A stretch of DNA of 64,000 nucleotides from Epiperipatus broadwayi (GCA_028023455.1 JAQFVV010006842.1:238693-302692); one strand, 5' to 3'. Shown: positions 44,967-57,110, counted from the stretch's first letter. A program made the numbers and translations. The notes: a model not told the origin generated them from the letters alone.

Positions 44967-46635
44967 AACACTTTTTTTTTAAAAAAAAAAAGTAAAATAA
45001 AAAATACTAATAAATGCTAATTACACATAAAAATACTGAAGGTTTTTCTTCTTTCATTTTTTTTCTTCTAAAATAAGTCGCAATCATTTTGTTAACCGAA
45101 TTTCAATAAATATTATACATTATGTTCCTCTTATACTTTTTTACACAGAGTCAAACCAAAAAATAAATTAAAATATAAAGTAATAAAAATGTCACTTTCG
45201 TTTAAAAATAACAGAAATTTAAACAATGATGCTCTAATACAACAGCTGGTAGAATGACATTTAAACTTCTTCGGAAGCAAAAAAAATATTATACATTTAA
45301 CATTATATATATATTTAAAGAAATAAATAGATATGTACTGATAAGGAGTAACTAAACTTGATCATAATCTTACTAACACTTTAGTATCTAGTTATAGCAA
45401 TTAAAATAAAGAACTTGCTCCAAATACGTAATTGGCATATCAAGCTATTTAATAACAGGTATGAAGAAAAAGGGCAAGGTGAACAGGTAGCTGTTGTTTT
45501 GAGGGTCTGACAAAGCAATGGAACAGTGATGTTACTGTAGGTAGAATTTGTGCCAAAAAAGTTAATGCCTTTTTTAAGTTCATACCTTATTGTTTTACTA
45601 CTTACATCCATTTATAATCTATTGATAGACCTTCTCTAGTGGATAAATGGAACACTAGGCCAATACTGAACAAAATTTGTAAGTTTTAGTTTTTAATACA
45701 TAGTCATCAACAATTATATTTTCAAAAGATTGTATATTTCATTTTGCTATATATATATATATATTGTAATGGCTCAAGAACGGGTAACTTGATACAATTA
45801 AGTAGATAAATAAAGACAGACTAAATAAACAGATAAATTCTATTCTAACCAAAACGGTATTGGAATTAAAATCTGAGATGCATATGATTGATTTCTTTCC
45901 AAACAATTCAATAAACTACAGATTAAATACATGTTGATAATCGTTGTGTTCACTAAGAGATCTTAATTATAGTTTCATATGCCTAAATGACAATACATCA
46001 ATCTCTAGTTGTACATCTTGGAAAAGCTAAATTATTTAAGCATTTTTTTTACTGATTGACCTTTGGGTCATGCAATGATAGTTTGCAATTACAATTGATA
46101 TCATAACCTACATTACCGATCTGTCTAATTCAAATTGCTATTTACCATAATGCTAGTTTTATATATAATAGTAACTAATTACCATATGTCAAATTGAAAC
46201 TCAAAACTTAATATCTGAATCTCACACACACCAAATAACATTGTATAACTCATACAATGAACAGAGTTCAAAATAAAGAAAAACAAAAGCTTCAAACATT
46301 AACAATTCTTTATTATATCCATTATTTCTACTACAACAGGCATCAGACTAAAATATACATTAAACTTTTTTTATTTGGTAAAAAAGATAAGTGTATATAA
46401 ACAAAAATGAAATAAATTATGCATACATGCAAATCAAATTTTCTCCTATCTTGAAATTTGGATTTCTAATGCTACTAAACACAAATATATATAAAACAAA
46501 CAAACTATTACATTTTAAGTATTAATAAAATATTAAACGTTAAACAATGAAATTGGTCAGAGAATAAATGACAAACTTTCTCCTGTGATATAATAACAAA
46601 ATTTGTACAATTCAGTTGTCAATTAAAATATCAGG
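44967..46635. other. AT-rich stretch without recognised features
   Basis: Nothing recognised; a TA run lies at 45751-45765. Confidence 0.45.
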
Positions 46636-46639
46636 CACA

Positions 46640-46765
46640 GAATAGGATGTAAGCCCTAAATGAAGCACAGTCAGTAAGAATTGGTTTTATATAAGAATAA
46701 GCTTTAAGCACAAGTGATTAATTTGGGTTTTACTCAAGGGTGAGTGTGCATAGATTTATACATTA
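46640..46765 (+). repeat. Dispersed repeat F, copy 2
   Basis: Counterpart of 17385-17520: AAGCACAGTCAGTAAGAATTGG…, TTAAGCACAAGTGATTA…, GGGTGAGTG. Confidence 0.5.
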
Positions 46766-48065
46766 AAATAATGTAAGTTGGAAGGTAAATTTCCTTCTAC
46801 TTAATTACATATATATTCAGGTCTAAACTATTAATTTATATACAGGATATATAATAATAAAACCACTTTTAAACAATTAAAATTAGTAATAAACTGGATT
46901 AAACAAATACAAATGGTTTCACCAGTTGAGCACAAATTTGCATACAATTTATTTGAATTTTGTAGGCTAGTTTGAACACCTAATGGGCACACTGTAGGCT
47001 TTTCAAATTCCCTTCTAGTATGTCTCTTCCAATAAAGTACCCCTATGTTTACAATTTCTTCTTCAAAGCTACTTCTCTTGGCAACAATTACATTTTTACC
47101 TTTAAATGTGAAGATTTGGCAATTAAGTCTTTTTTTTTACCTCAGTTGGTCATGCCATAAGAGTCAGGCATGTTCAACAAGTGGACACAACCTTTAGAAG
47201 ACCCAGCAAGTTACATCCCAATATGACACTCATACCAGTGGCTACAGTAAAGTAGAGAAGCATTTCCATGATGCTGTGCTACAACTTCAGCTTTTACACA
47301 GACTACCAAGATCTTGTTTAACAGCAACCATCCATTAAACTGCCAGATAGAACTTTTCTTGCCATTAAGCTTATTAGTGAAATTAGTCTAAGTAAATCTA
47401 GTATCACATACGAAATTCTGAAATATTGAATCTTCCAATATTTCCCACCCAGTCTATAAATACTTTCTCAACTAATGGCGCAACTAAAATTAAATACTGA
47501 AACCACCATTTCAAAATTCTACATTGTTTTCTGACTTAAAAATCTTTAACAAAATGCATACATACTAAGTGCATAGGTACTTATTAACTAAATGTATGTT
47601 TTCTATTTATGACTAAACAAACATTATATTTACTTCGCTTTTATTGGCTAAGCTGTTTTATCAGTCTAGCCAAATTCCAAATCAACTTATTTCAATTTTA
47701 GTCAAAACACTCACAAAAGTAAGAATTTAAGTTAAACATAAAAACAATTTATTTTTTAAGCATAATAAATTTCTGAGCCTCCTCACATTTTCATTTCAAG
47801 TCAAATCTAAAAACTCCATTTGTGGTTCGAGAAATAATTATTTTTTTTTGCTAATTTTAGTGCATGATAAATAAAAGCATTTAATATAAAAAAAAAATTT
47901 AATCTCTATTTTAATTTGCAAATGAAATAAATATTTGTATTCCAAAAGCATTTAAAACTCTTATTTATTCTATATTCTCTGCATGAAATCAGCTAAAATA
48001 ATTAGACAATATACATATCTCTAGACAGTAGTAACATTTTTAAGTATAATTGCAAGGAAATCAGT
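46766..48065. other. AT-rich stretch, slightly less so at 47000-47480
   Basis: 47000-47480 is somewhat richer in G+C and could be untranslated host sequence, but no open frame or splice pattern is convincing. Otherwise nothing recognised. Confidence 0.35.
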
Positions 48066-48069
48066 CATA

Positions 48070-48570
48070 TATACAAGACTTAATTTAATAAGCTTTTATT
48101 ACAAATGTTATACAAGGAGCATGCCAATAGCTCTTAACAAGCTTTTCAGAACATCCCTATCCCCACACCAGTTTTTAACTCTGGCTTTCATCAGTGATGC
48201 GCTAGGATATTCAAGCATTAGATTTAAAATACCAGATCAAGCCAGCACTGTATCTAATGTTTAATCATTAAGTAGAAAATCTGAACTTTTCAGATATCCA
48301 TATGACTTCATATATTGTATTTGAATAGTTCAGTTCCATATGGTTATTTAAGTTAGATAGTTGGATTTGAAGACATGGATGTCTGAAAATTTCAGATTTC
48401 TACTTAATAGTTAAACATTAGATAAAGTGCTGGGCTTTACCTGGTATTTTAAATCTAATGCTTGAATATTCTAGCACTTCACTGAAGAAAGCCAGAGCTA
48501 GAAACTGGTCTGGGGATAGAGATGTTTTGAAAAGCTTGTTAAGAGCTATTGGCACACTCATTATATAAAG
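48070..48570. mobile_element. Head-to-head palindrome of two subfamily B ribozyme elements
   Basis: The left unit (minus) begins GAGCATGCCAATAGCTC at 48118; the right unit (plus) ends GAGCTATTGGCACACTC at about 48562. Centre is near 48340, where CATATGGAACTGAACTA-like sequence turns round. The left ribozyme (48152-48215, minus) keeps CTGATGA but has AAAA for GAAA and GTG for GTC, so it is dead. The right ribozyme is intact (see 48463-48530). Confidence 0.8.
48463..48530 (+). ncRNA. Type I hammerhead ribozyme, subfamily B, core intact
   Basis: CTGAAGA at 48482-48488 (position 7 is free to vary), stem II AGC/GCT with loop CAGA, GAAA at 48501-48504, C-TG-G stem III, GTC at 48508-48510, cut after 48510. 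Stem I: CTTCA (48477-48481) with TGGGG (48511-48515), then TCTA (48470-48473) with TAGA (48517-48520). In the 30.4-kb copy the same outer helix is CCTA/TAGG, a compensated change. Confidence 0.7.
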
Positions 48571-49940
48571 TAAGTACAAACATTTAAATTAGATAAAAGA
48601 AGAGTGTCTGATAAATCTTTATAATAATTTGGGCATTGAAAATTTTTTTCAATGTGGGCCAAATTAGCTGACAGTTTTATTTATTACTGTATGTTTTACA
48701 TTATGAAAATGATCAAATTTTGGGGTACAGCTGTTATTAATAGCTATAACGGTATCATATTGACCTATAATTTTGGCTGTGAAATCAAGTTACATTGCAT
48801 AGACATAAAAATGTTTCATTATTAAGGTTGAAAAAATTCAGAATGTATTTTCAAACAAAAAATTCAAGCTACCTTGGATATAGCCTATTTTGAAGCACTA
48901 CCAAAAATGCAGGTCATATTTGTATCTTCTTAAAAACAAGATAAAATCTATGATTCACACTCAAAAAATTGTTCAAATCAAAATATTCTATTTGTATTTT
49001 TAAGATTCTTCCACATTGAAAATAAAGCCATATTCCCTTTCATTCCAAGAAATTTCCATATATTTGATTTTAATGCTTTTGTTAAATGAGTATAATGAGT
49101 TTTTAATATTCTACTAATAGTTATAAAGCTATGACAAAATGTTTATGAACCAACTTTAATGTTTACTCAACAGCATAAACTACAATTACATTAAAATAAG
49201 CTTTTCAAGCAGTTTCTGTCTTCCATTCATATGATGTATAGTTGATTTTAAATAAATTTTAATTATAACAACTATAAGTATACTGCTATTTATTAGCCCA
49301 GCACCTAAAATTACTGAGTTTTTCTAAATTACTTATATTTTTTGAATTAAGTGAACATGAAATAAATGCTTTCCATATATATATACTTACTTTTGACATA
49401 TAACATATAAACTAGTTACAAAATAAGTATATTTTTACATTTGTAGAGAATCTCTTTTTAAGTAATACGAAAATCAAACTTTTATGGTTGTTTTTTTTCT
49501 CCACTTTATTAAATGTAAATATTAAAAAATAACAAGACCATAAGGATTAATTTCAATACTTTGTAAAACATTTCTGTATTACTATTATTATTTTTCTTTC
49601 TATTATTTGTTAAAAATGCAATCTAACATTTTACTTTTTTCTCCCTCCACTTGATTCTATAAAGTTCTGTATAATATAGTAATTAGCTTTAATGCTTTTT
49701 TAAAGATCACTTGTCTTTTTTGCTTAAACAAATTTTACATCCAAGTCATTAATTTGTTGCTTATTAAGAATAGGGAGGGGGTCATGAATTAAATAGAGTT
49801 CATAAACTAAAATACAAAAATAAAACAGACATCTCAGCAATTAGGTCTATTATTTTACAGGTATTTATTGAACTGTGTTTGTGAACAAGGCTGCTGCATG
49901 TGGATATGCAGAGCACAAAGGCACTTCATCAATTGGATTG
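48571..49940. other. AT-rich stretch without recognised features
   Basis: Nothing recognised. Confidence 0.45.
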
Positions 49941-49944
49941 CCAA

Positions 49945-50545
49945 AACACAGCGATAATTAATAAAATTTATATGTAAATGAAAATACTTAGATTTACATA
50001 TCATTCCAGTGTTAGAAACATTCTGATTCATAAATACTTAGATTTACGAATCATTCTATTAGTAAAAACGTATTTTGATTATAAATACTTTTTACTTAAA
50101 TCTAAACGAATTATTATTTTTTATTTAAATTGTTTGAATATATTAAATATTATATAGTCTATCCTTGAACTACATCAAAAAGTTGAGCACTATTTTGCCA
50201 CAATAAGTAATAAAATTTTTATGTAAATGAAAAGATTTAGATTTCAAATCACTTCTAAGCCGAGAGGTCATCGCACCCGCCTTGCAAGCAAGTAGTTGGT
50301 TGCAGACGGGTGTGGGTTCGCGTCCCGGCCGATACTATGACATATGGAAAAAAATCACTTCATTGTTAAAAATACTTTCTGATTGCAAATATTTTCTATT
50401 TAAATATAAGATTACTTTTTTACTCAGACTTCTATAATTGTTTGAAATATATTAAATATTATATTGTCTATGGCTGCACTAAACTGAACAGCCTTGACAG
50501 CATATTGTGGTGATAATTAATAAAATTAGATTTCCGAATTACCTT
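49945..50545. repeat. Three degenerate tandem units of about 250 bp, the second split by a SINE
   Basis: AATAATTAATAAAATTTATATGTAAATGAAAA… recurs at about 49953, 50204 (AAGTAATAAAATTTTTATGTAAATG) and 50512. ATTGTTTGAATATATTAAATATTATATAGTCTAT recurs at 50129 and 50437. The spacing of the second unit is lengthened by the SINE at 50256-50351. Confidence 0.7.
50256..50351 (+). mobile_element. tRNA-derived SINE, family 1, with 10-bp target duplication
   Basis: AAATCACTTC flanks at 50246-50255 and 50352-50361. CCGAGAGGTCATCGCACCCGC and GTGGGTTCGCGTCCC mark the tRNA-like head; GATACTATGACATATGG and A-rich tail follow. Inserted inside the second unit of a tandem repeat. Confidence 0.85.
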
Positions 50546-50789
50546 TATTTCAACATCCTGACTTATATAAAGAATAATTATGTATAGTAGTTAATTTACT
50601 TTATTAGAGTGATATTTTATAAACTTTTCTATCATGTTTGTGTAGTCATAGGGTTAGAGTAGATTATCATGAAGTCTAAACATATGGGGTTCAGGAGTCG
50701 AATCTGATAATGTCCTGTTTTTTTTAACAACAATATTTTCTTTTTAATACTATTACTTTTTTAATACTGATATGTTTTTATAAATTTTA

Positions 50790-51070
50790 CTAATCTGCTT
50801 TTGAAGGATTTGTATTGTAAAGGAGTTTATTATTTAGATGAATTCCATACACCCTCACATTGTATGGTAACAATCTGTGAAGTATATGCTATTTCCATAA
50901 TGACACCAAGCACATTAGTGGGCCATAATATTTGTGTGCAATGCCATTTAGGCCTGCTAATGGCTAATATGAACAGAATTGTTCTACAGGCTGTAACTTA
51001 GGCCACATAAATGACATATTTCTGTGCTTTGCACAGAAACGCCATCGAGCGGCCACATTGGACAAAGTGC
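50790..51070. mobile_element. Possible relative of the 34513-35227 DNA transposon
   Basis: ATGCCATTTAGGCCTGCTAATGG at 50941-50963 resembles ATGCCATTTATGGGCCCATGATG at 34578-34600, and ACGCCATCGAGCGG at 51041-51054 resembles ATGCCATCAAGTGG near the right TIR at 35189. Clear TIRs and duplication not found. The 66-codon frame 50801-51001 is unrecognised. Confidence 0.3.
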
Positions 51071-51526
51071 ACAACTACCTTTTATTGTATATTATCTGCC
51101 GTATTTCAAAATTTCTTGTAGTGATATGTTTGCAACTGCCGGTTACTCATTCATGATACCAAATAATCTAAGTAGTAGTATGCGGTAGAAATTTAATTCC
51201 TAATTGTCTAATTGTATGCATATAATTTATACATGTACAGGTTCTTGTTTAGAAACTATTGTAATATAGATGTTATTTCCTGTATTTTACAATTATTTTA
51301 TTATTTTAATGACTTGCTAATATAATAACCTGAAGTTTATCACAGTAATCAGTTAGTTAACCCTTTTGCTACTGATGTTGAAGCTTATCTGTAACTATCC
51401 TCCGTGACAGGTCAATCCTTGTCATCTGGCATACTAGTCCATTCATCTGATATTAAAAAATATTGCAGCTTCTGATGATTCAATGTCCAATTGTTATATT
51501 ATGATATGATCACAAAAAGACAGTCA
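51071..51526. other. Spacer without recognised features
   Basis: Nothing recognised. Confidence 0.45.
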
Positions 51527-51534
51527 ATCTAGTT

Positions 51535-51955
51535 CAATGGTTTCCAACATGAGACACATGCCCCACAGGGAAGCAATTTCAGAATAAGTTATTAAAAGTG
51601 AATTTTTGGAGTTATTAACAATGAATTTGAAAGCCTGCAAATTGTTCTTGTATCTTATTATTCATAAATTAAGCTAAGAATGTTTTTTAAATTTCCCACT
51701 TTCCATACCATCTTTTTAGTGTCTTATCTGTTTAGGTAACCATTACACCTTATTTTTCATTGTTTCTTGGAACAAGTTAAGTGGCCTGAAACCCCATTGT
51801 ACTTCATCTGTCTTTTTGTTAATGGCCTTTTAGGCTTTCCATGTAAATAGGGGTTCACTTCTTGAATAACAAGAATAATATGTCATAGGGGAGTGTGCAT
51901 CAGAATATTAGAGATGTTTAGTTTGGGCATGACCAAAAAATGGTTGGAACTACTA
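51535..51955. mobile_element. hAT-like MITE with CAGTGGTT-type ends
   Basis: The left end CAATGGTTTCCAAC and right end GTTGGAACTACTA resemble the CAGTGGTTCCCAAC ends of ZBED/SCAND3-related hAT elements, as do the subterminal CACATGCCCCACAGGG and GGGCATGACCAAAAAA blocks. Flanks ATCTAGTT (51527-51534) and TTCTAGTT (51956-51963) match at 7 of 8 positions. 421 bp, no transposase. Confidence 0.6.
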
Positions 51956-51963
51956 TTCTAGTT

Positions 51964-53080
51964 ATTCATTGCCTTCAAATTATTAAGAAATTTGTTGGTA
52001 ATGAAATTTCACAATTACATAAAGTTATGGATGCCCAGTCTATCATGGAACTTGATTTGATTTTGGCTAAAATTATAAAAAAAAAACATCTATTGAATGT
52101 TTTTGATGAAAAAAGAAAAAGAAAGGAAGAAGCAATAGATTATGGATAATCCAAATTTTAAATTTTCAGTAGTCTACATATGTAAATAAAATTTTTGTTA
52201 AATGTCATAATTAAAATTTTTTCATTAAATATAAAATAATTTAATATTGATGGAATTAAATCTTAGAAGCATTTATACATTTATAAATGAAATAATATAT
52301 GTATATTTTTATTAATTCATTAATTATATATTTCACTTTTATGTAAATGACTTTCTGCCTCATTGTGAGAAATCATAACCTTTGCAAAATTTAAATGCCG
52401 AGAAACAAGGATTGCATTTATGGAATAATATGTAAATGTTGAAGGACATATATGAGTGAAACTAGTCACCCCAGCAAAAACTGATTCAATACTCTGAAAA
52501 AACTTGAGCTGAGATCAATCCACAATGAAAAAGTATTAACTATATTGTACCTATATTGATATAGGCACATATAATTTAATCTAAAATTATATTATTAAAA
52601 TAATTGTTCATAAAAGAAAAACATAAAATTAAACGTTGAAGAGTTTATTACAGTTTGTTTTAGAAAAGGATAAAAATCAAATAGTTTTCTAGCGTTAGTT
52701 TTGAAATAAAAAGCTACAATTAATTAATCAAAAGGGGGGAGGGGGAGTCTTGGTTTGAGAAATGAAACTAAGGGTTATAAAAGGAAGTAAATAGTTTTAT
52801 TAGTATTCGTAAAAATATAATTTAAAAAGTTAAAACATACAAATCTCTTTTCATTCAAGTTTAATTAAAGAAAAAATAATGTTAAAACTAATATTTGTGC
52901 GTATATATGTGCGATTGTCAACAATAGAATAAATGTTATTATAAAGTTAAAGAAGATTATTATTAAAAAACACGGCAATGGTTATTAATTAAAATATAAA
53001 ACAATATCTCTGCATGGCTATTACTAATTAAGCAATCTTCCAAAACACGTTTATCAAATGATTATCAATTCGACAACAGA
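51964..53080. other. AT-rich stretch with one short unassigned frame
   Basis: The frame 51940-52149 has a basic, helix-prone end (KKKHLLNVFDEKRKRKEEAI) that could be a transposase remnant; not identified. The rest is AT-rich, with a G run at 52734-52745. Confidence 0.35.
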
Positions 53081-53084
53081 TCTT

Positions 53085-54050
53085 TGCCGGGAATATTTCG
53101 ACAACACGTTGCAGATATAAATATACTCTTTTTATCGGACAGTAATCAGTTCACAAAGTTATTGGGAGAGTGCAGTTCGGAAATTAATTGAGTCAGTTAA
53201 GAAACAAAATGCAGTGTTGAGAAGATCTTGGGAACGCACGTTTATCTCCAGCCCAGATGTCCGAGAAAACAGAAGATCTGCCCGTGAAATAATGTCAGCT
53301 TAACATCTTAGAAAATCTCCGTCAGTATCTATTTGTCTCCGATAGTAATAATTGTAAAAATCAGGAAACTCAGCAAGGAAACGTCCCAGCCGGCTGGAAG
53401 CATTTTTACTGGAACCATTCATACTGGAAGAAACAACAAACAAGAAGAAAACAAAGTGTTAAATCTACGTTCAAAATCCTAGGTAAAACATTTGCTTATT
53501 TTCATTTATACTGTAATAGCCATTGCATTTCATTAATTCGTGCGAATCCTCCAAGAGTCTAATTATATGAACTCGATATCATACATAAATGAACTATTGA
53601 TATGTGTGTGATTAAATTTCAAATGCTATGTAGTCCTTTATCATCATTATTATGTGTGTGCATGAGTTAATATGTGCGTGATCATTATATCAATATTTAT
53701 TAGTTAAATTAGAGTGTTCTGTTATTGAAGCTATAGGAATATTTAGACTATTTAGAAATGTTAATTTAAAATATGCGTGTGTTTTATTAGAAGTATAAAA
53801 TGTTTAAATTTAGTAAATAAATGTTAGTTAATAAATTATCTTTCAAATTAAACTTTATTTGTCGGTCAACTCTTTTACAATTCTTTTTATCAATTCCCTT
53901 TTATCAAGTCTTTTAACCACTAATTAAGTATAATCTATTAGTGATTACAAACAACTGAGCTAGTCGTGGATTTAGGCATTGAGTTAGTGGCCACTCTTCA
54001 AAGTGCGTTGTCTATTCTTTTAATATTCTTTTAGAATAAGCAGCTGGCGC
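53085..54050 (+). mobile_element. LTR-like or promoter segment ending in a primer-binding-site-like motif
   Basis: Higher-G+C start with a strong core promoter (53116-53150), an apparent leader to a splice donor CCTAG|GTAAAA at about 53482, an AATAAA-rich region near 53820-53850, and TAAGCAGC then TGGCGCCCG at 54044-54052. In Gypsy-type elements the 5' LTR ends in CA shortly before TGGCGCCC. No gag/pol is visible after 54052, and the left boundary and duplication are unknown. Either a degraded LTR element or a host promoter with a non-coding first exon. Confidence 0.4.
53116..53178 (+). promoter_or_regulatory. Core promoter: TATA box, initiator, possible DPE
   Basis: TATAAATA at 53116-53123. 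TCAGTT at 53146-53151 with its A 32 nt downstream of the TATA start, matching the arthropod initiator TCAKTY. AGTTC at 53174-53178 is near the usual +28 downstream promoter element position. Spacing of all three is right for RNA polymerase II start-site selection. Confidence 0.5.
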
Positions 54051-54052
54051 CC

Positions 54053-54975
54053 GTGTTTATACACAAACAAAAAAAAAGTGCTTTGAACTTGGTGTTGAAC
54101 TCAACAGCCTAGAAGAAGCTATGTCCTGGAAATGTAACGCTAGTTATATACTTTATAGCTATCGTTTGGGCATACATACTCTCCGAGTATGTTCTTCTCT
54201 GCCTAAGAGACCGGTGATTCGAATCTACATATTCGAACTCGGTTCAATATATATATTCACTTAATAGTACTGAGTTAATTTTCAGTGAATTCTCACCAGA
54301 ATCATTGTCCAAAATTAATTAACTGTGCCAAGAGTAGGATGCATACATAGTTTATAAAATATGCAAATTATTGCAAGAAATGTAAATGATAAGTTAGATG
54401 TTCCATTTTATTGACAAAGGGGTGAAAGACTCCTGCCTATTGGTCTCTTGCAATAACCCATGCCTCCTTAAACTTTCTCTTACAATCATCCCCCTCTATG
54501 CATGTAGTTGTAATGTTGGAAGGGGAAAACATGTGTCCTGTACCAAGCTTGTGATCCAGGAAAATTGACTTATGTAGCCAGTCTTATTTAGTCGGTTATA
54601 AAGATAGGAGTGCTGGGCAACTCTCAAGCTCGACATTAAAAAAATATAAAATAATACTCAGAGGAAAAACTATGCCTCTAAAGAAGCAGACCTTGCATGT
54701 ATTAATGAACATATATATGACTGGGAAAAGACAGATTGGGCAGAGAAAAAAAGGAAAAATAAAATTTTAGGTTAGAGAACTAAAATATTAAATTAAAAAT
54801 CTTAAATAGTTATGGAAACTGAATTTAATATAAAATAATGAATTTGTCTATCTGTAATTATGATTATAGTCATAAAATACATAAGAAATATAGTTTTTTG
54901 GAAAAAAAGCCATATATTTATATGTAATGATAAATAGTATTTTAATATTGAATAAATATAATGTTATGAGAAATT
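54053..54975. other. Region after the LTR-like segment, no coding sequence
   Basis: Mixed composition to about 54620, then AT-rich. No gag-like or LINE-like frame recognised. Confidence 0.4.
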
Positions 54976-54977
54976 TA

Positions 54978-55180
54978 CCAAGTCTGTTTTAAATAATAGT
55001 TGAAATTCCCTCTAGCTGCCATGTTCAATAACTTTTTGCAGCAAAAAAATGAATCAATGAAACTCTAAATTAAAAATACCTAAAATACAGTAAGAATGTC
55101 TATTTTCATGTCGTAAAAAGTTAATGAACATGGCAGCTAGAGGGCAGTTCAATTATTATTTAAAATAGTCTTGTTAAGTT
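54978..55180. mobile_element. Short palindromic MITE
   Basis: About 60-bp arms: 54980-55038 (GTTTTAAATAATAGTTGAA…CCCTCTAGCTGCCATGTTCA) inverted at 55117-55178, spacer of about 75 bp. Identity is high. No coding capacity. Confidence 0.75.
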
Positions 55181-55574
55181 TCACATGACATTATATATAT
55201 TCAACATATATGTAAAGAGAAAGAATAACTTTCCTGATTATTTCTTAAATATGTAAGTTAGCTTTCATGCAGATAGATGAAGATAATTAAATATTAGACT
55301 ACTACTACTAACCAAAATGTTTAATCACTGTCTACAGAAGTTTGTTAGTTGCTACTTGACACAATTTTTTATCTCATTGATCAAAGAAATGATTCAATTG
55401 CTATGTAAGTGATTATCGTTCCCCAATATTGGTGGCGATTTTCTATTATAGTGTATGTGTATATATATGGCAAATATTTTCTATTGCTTACTATTATTTT
55501 TAACACAATTTAATATCTGCAATATTTAGATTTGAAATACAGGCATTCTTCATATACCTGGAGTTTAATTGTAA
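55181..55574. other. AT-rich spacer
   Basis: Nothing recognised. Confidence 0.45.
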
Positions 55575-56275
55575 ACATAGGGTATTTGAACACAGATTTT
55601 CAAGCACCAACTATCCACACTAGCTCAAACCACTGATACACATGGCCACACACATGTAGAAAACATAATCACCAATGTCCATATTTCATGCTGAACCAGC
55701 ATCATCAGTTGATCCCGATTAACACCTCCACCACAGTTGGTCCAGATTAACACCCCCCCCCACATACATAATCAGTGCTCAGTTTATATTAAAATAGCAA
55801 ATCTTCATATTAATGGACAAACTTCAATCTACTCCAACTCTTCAGCCATCCATATCATTAAAAATCTGACGATGGATAATGTCCTATACATGAGGGATCA
55901 GAGTGACTTAAAATCAACATAGGCATGGCAATAATATTGGCATCAGCATGGGATTTGGGCTTTCCATCATCAGATTTTCAATGGTATGAATGGCTGAAGA
56001 GTTGGAGTGGATTGAAGCTGTCCATCAAAGTATGAAGATTTGCTATCTTAGTACAAACTGAGCACTGATTATATATATATATGTGTGTGTGTGTGGAAGA
56101 TGCTAATCTAGAACAACTGATGAGTGCTGGCTCAGCACGAAATACATATATTGGTGGTTATTTATCTTTTCTACATGTGTGTGATTATGTGTATCAATGG
56201 CATGAGATAGTGTGGATAATTGAAGGGTGCTTGAAAATCTGTGTTCAAATCCCCTATATTTATCTGTAATATTAT
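55575..56275. mobile_element. Head-to-head palindrome of two subfamily D ribozyme elements
   Basis: Left arm (minus) from ATAGGGTATTTGAACACAG; right arm (plus) to CTGTGTTCAAATCCCCTAT near 56255. Centre around 55930. The left ribozyme (55660-55730) has CTGATGA and GAAA but reads ACA instead of ATA at the cleavage triplet (U16.1 to C), and a partial duplication (AGTTGATCC/AGTTGGTCC) follows. The right ribozyme is intact. Frames at 55737 and 56081 are by-products. Confidence 0.8.
56101..56165 (+). ncRNA. Type I hammerhead ribozyme, subfamily D, best-folded copy
   Basis: CTGATGA at 56117-56123, then stem II GTGCTG (56124-56129) perfectly paired with CAGCAC (56133-56138) around loop GCT, GAAA at 56139-56142, stem III ATA/TAT with CA loop, cleavage triplet ATA ending at 56150. 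Stem I pairs CAA with TTG (56114-56116 with 56151-56153), and TAATC (56104-56108) with GGTTA (56156-56160). This is a textbook hammerhead layout and the strongest ribozyme call here. Confidence 0.85.
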
Positions 56276-56454
56276 AAACTTCAATTATCTTTTTAAACCT
56301 TTAAAGTGCGCCCAAAATCAGGACAAATAATTAATCTTTTTATTTGTTAAAATATACCATAACGTAAAAATTAATCTTAATTTTTGCCGATGTGATTGTT
56401 ATTTAAATTTATAGCTTAAATACATGTATATTGTCTATGCTAAACATAACGTAA

Positions 56455-56765
56455 TTAGAAGGGACTTTCAAGTTCCCTACAGCTATCCACTCTATCTTAT
56501 ACAACTGATACACATGACCACATACATGTGAAAAAGATAAACGATCACTATAGGTATTTTGTGCTAAACCAGTACTCATCAGTTTGTCTAGATCACCATC
56601 TCATGCACATGTATACAATCAGTGCTCAGTTTATATTAAGATGGTTCAGCACAAAATTCGTATATTGATCATTTATCGTTTTTACATGTATGTGGTCATG
56701 TGTATCAGTTGTATAAGATAGAGTGGATAGCTATATGAAGCTTGAAAGTCTGAGTTCCCTTCTAA
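56455..56765. mobile_element. Shortened subfamily D palindrome, ribozymes decayed
   Basis: Left arm minus from GAAGGGACTTTCAAG; right arm from 56647 (TTCAGCACAAAATTCGTATATTGATC) to about 56760. The left ribozyme (56535-56605) keeps CTGATGA and GTAC…GCAC but has AAAA for GAAA. The right arm begins after the CTGATGA position, so its ribozyme is truncated. Confidence 0.7.
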
Positions 56766-56789
56766 TTTATAGCATAAAAGGGGGGTTGG

Positions 56790-57110
56790 GTAGACTTTTA
56801 GGGTAACTGTGAACTCATTTTGATAAAAAAGAGAAGATATATAGGACTCTGGGTCGGAATGTGATATTGTATGGTGTAGAGGTGGGGGGGGGAGTGTAAA
56901 TATGAGAATGATAATTTATTCAACTAGGGCAATTTTTTAAGGGAAAATACAAAGAAAATTGGATTCAATAAAACGGAGAAATAATTTGAAAAGAAATGAG
57001 AGAGATATAATGGCTGTTGATGTCACAAAAGATAGTTTGCATGATTTCAATGTTAGAAAAATGGAGAAAATAAAATAAAATAAGGAATTATATCAAGGAG
57101 CAGATAGTAA
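56790..57110 (+). pseudogene. Decayed LINE fragment (post-catalytic region)
   Basis: Near 56858 the translation RNVILYGVE matches the 'VLPVLLYGSETW' region that follows the RT catalytic core in LINEs. Downstream, KIQRKLDSIKRRNNLKRNERDIM is basic. A G run at 56883-56891 and several stops indicate decay. Confidence 0.35.
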
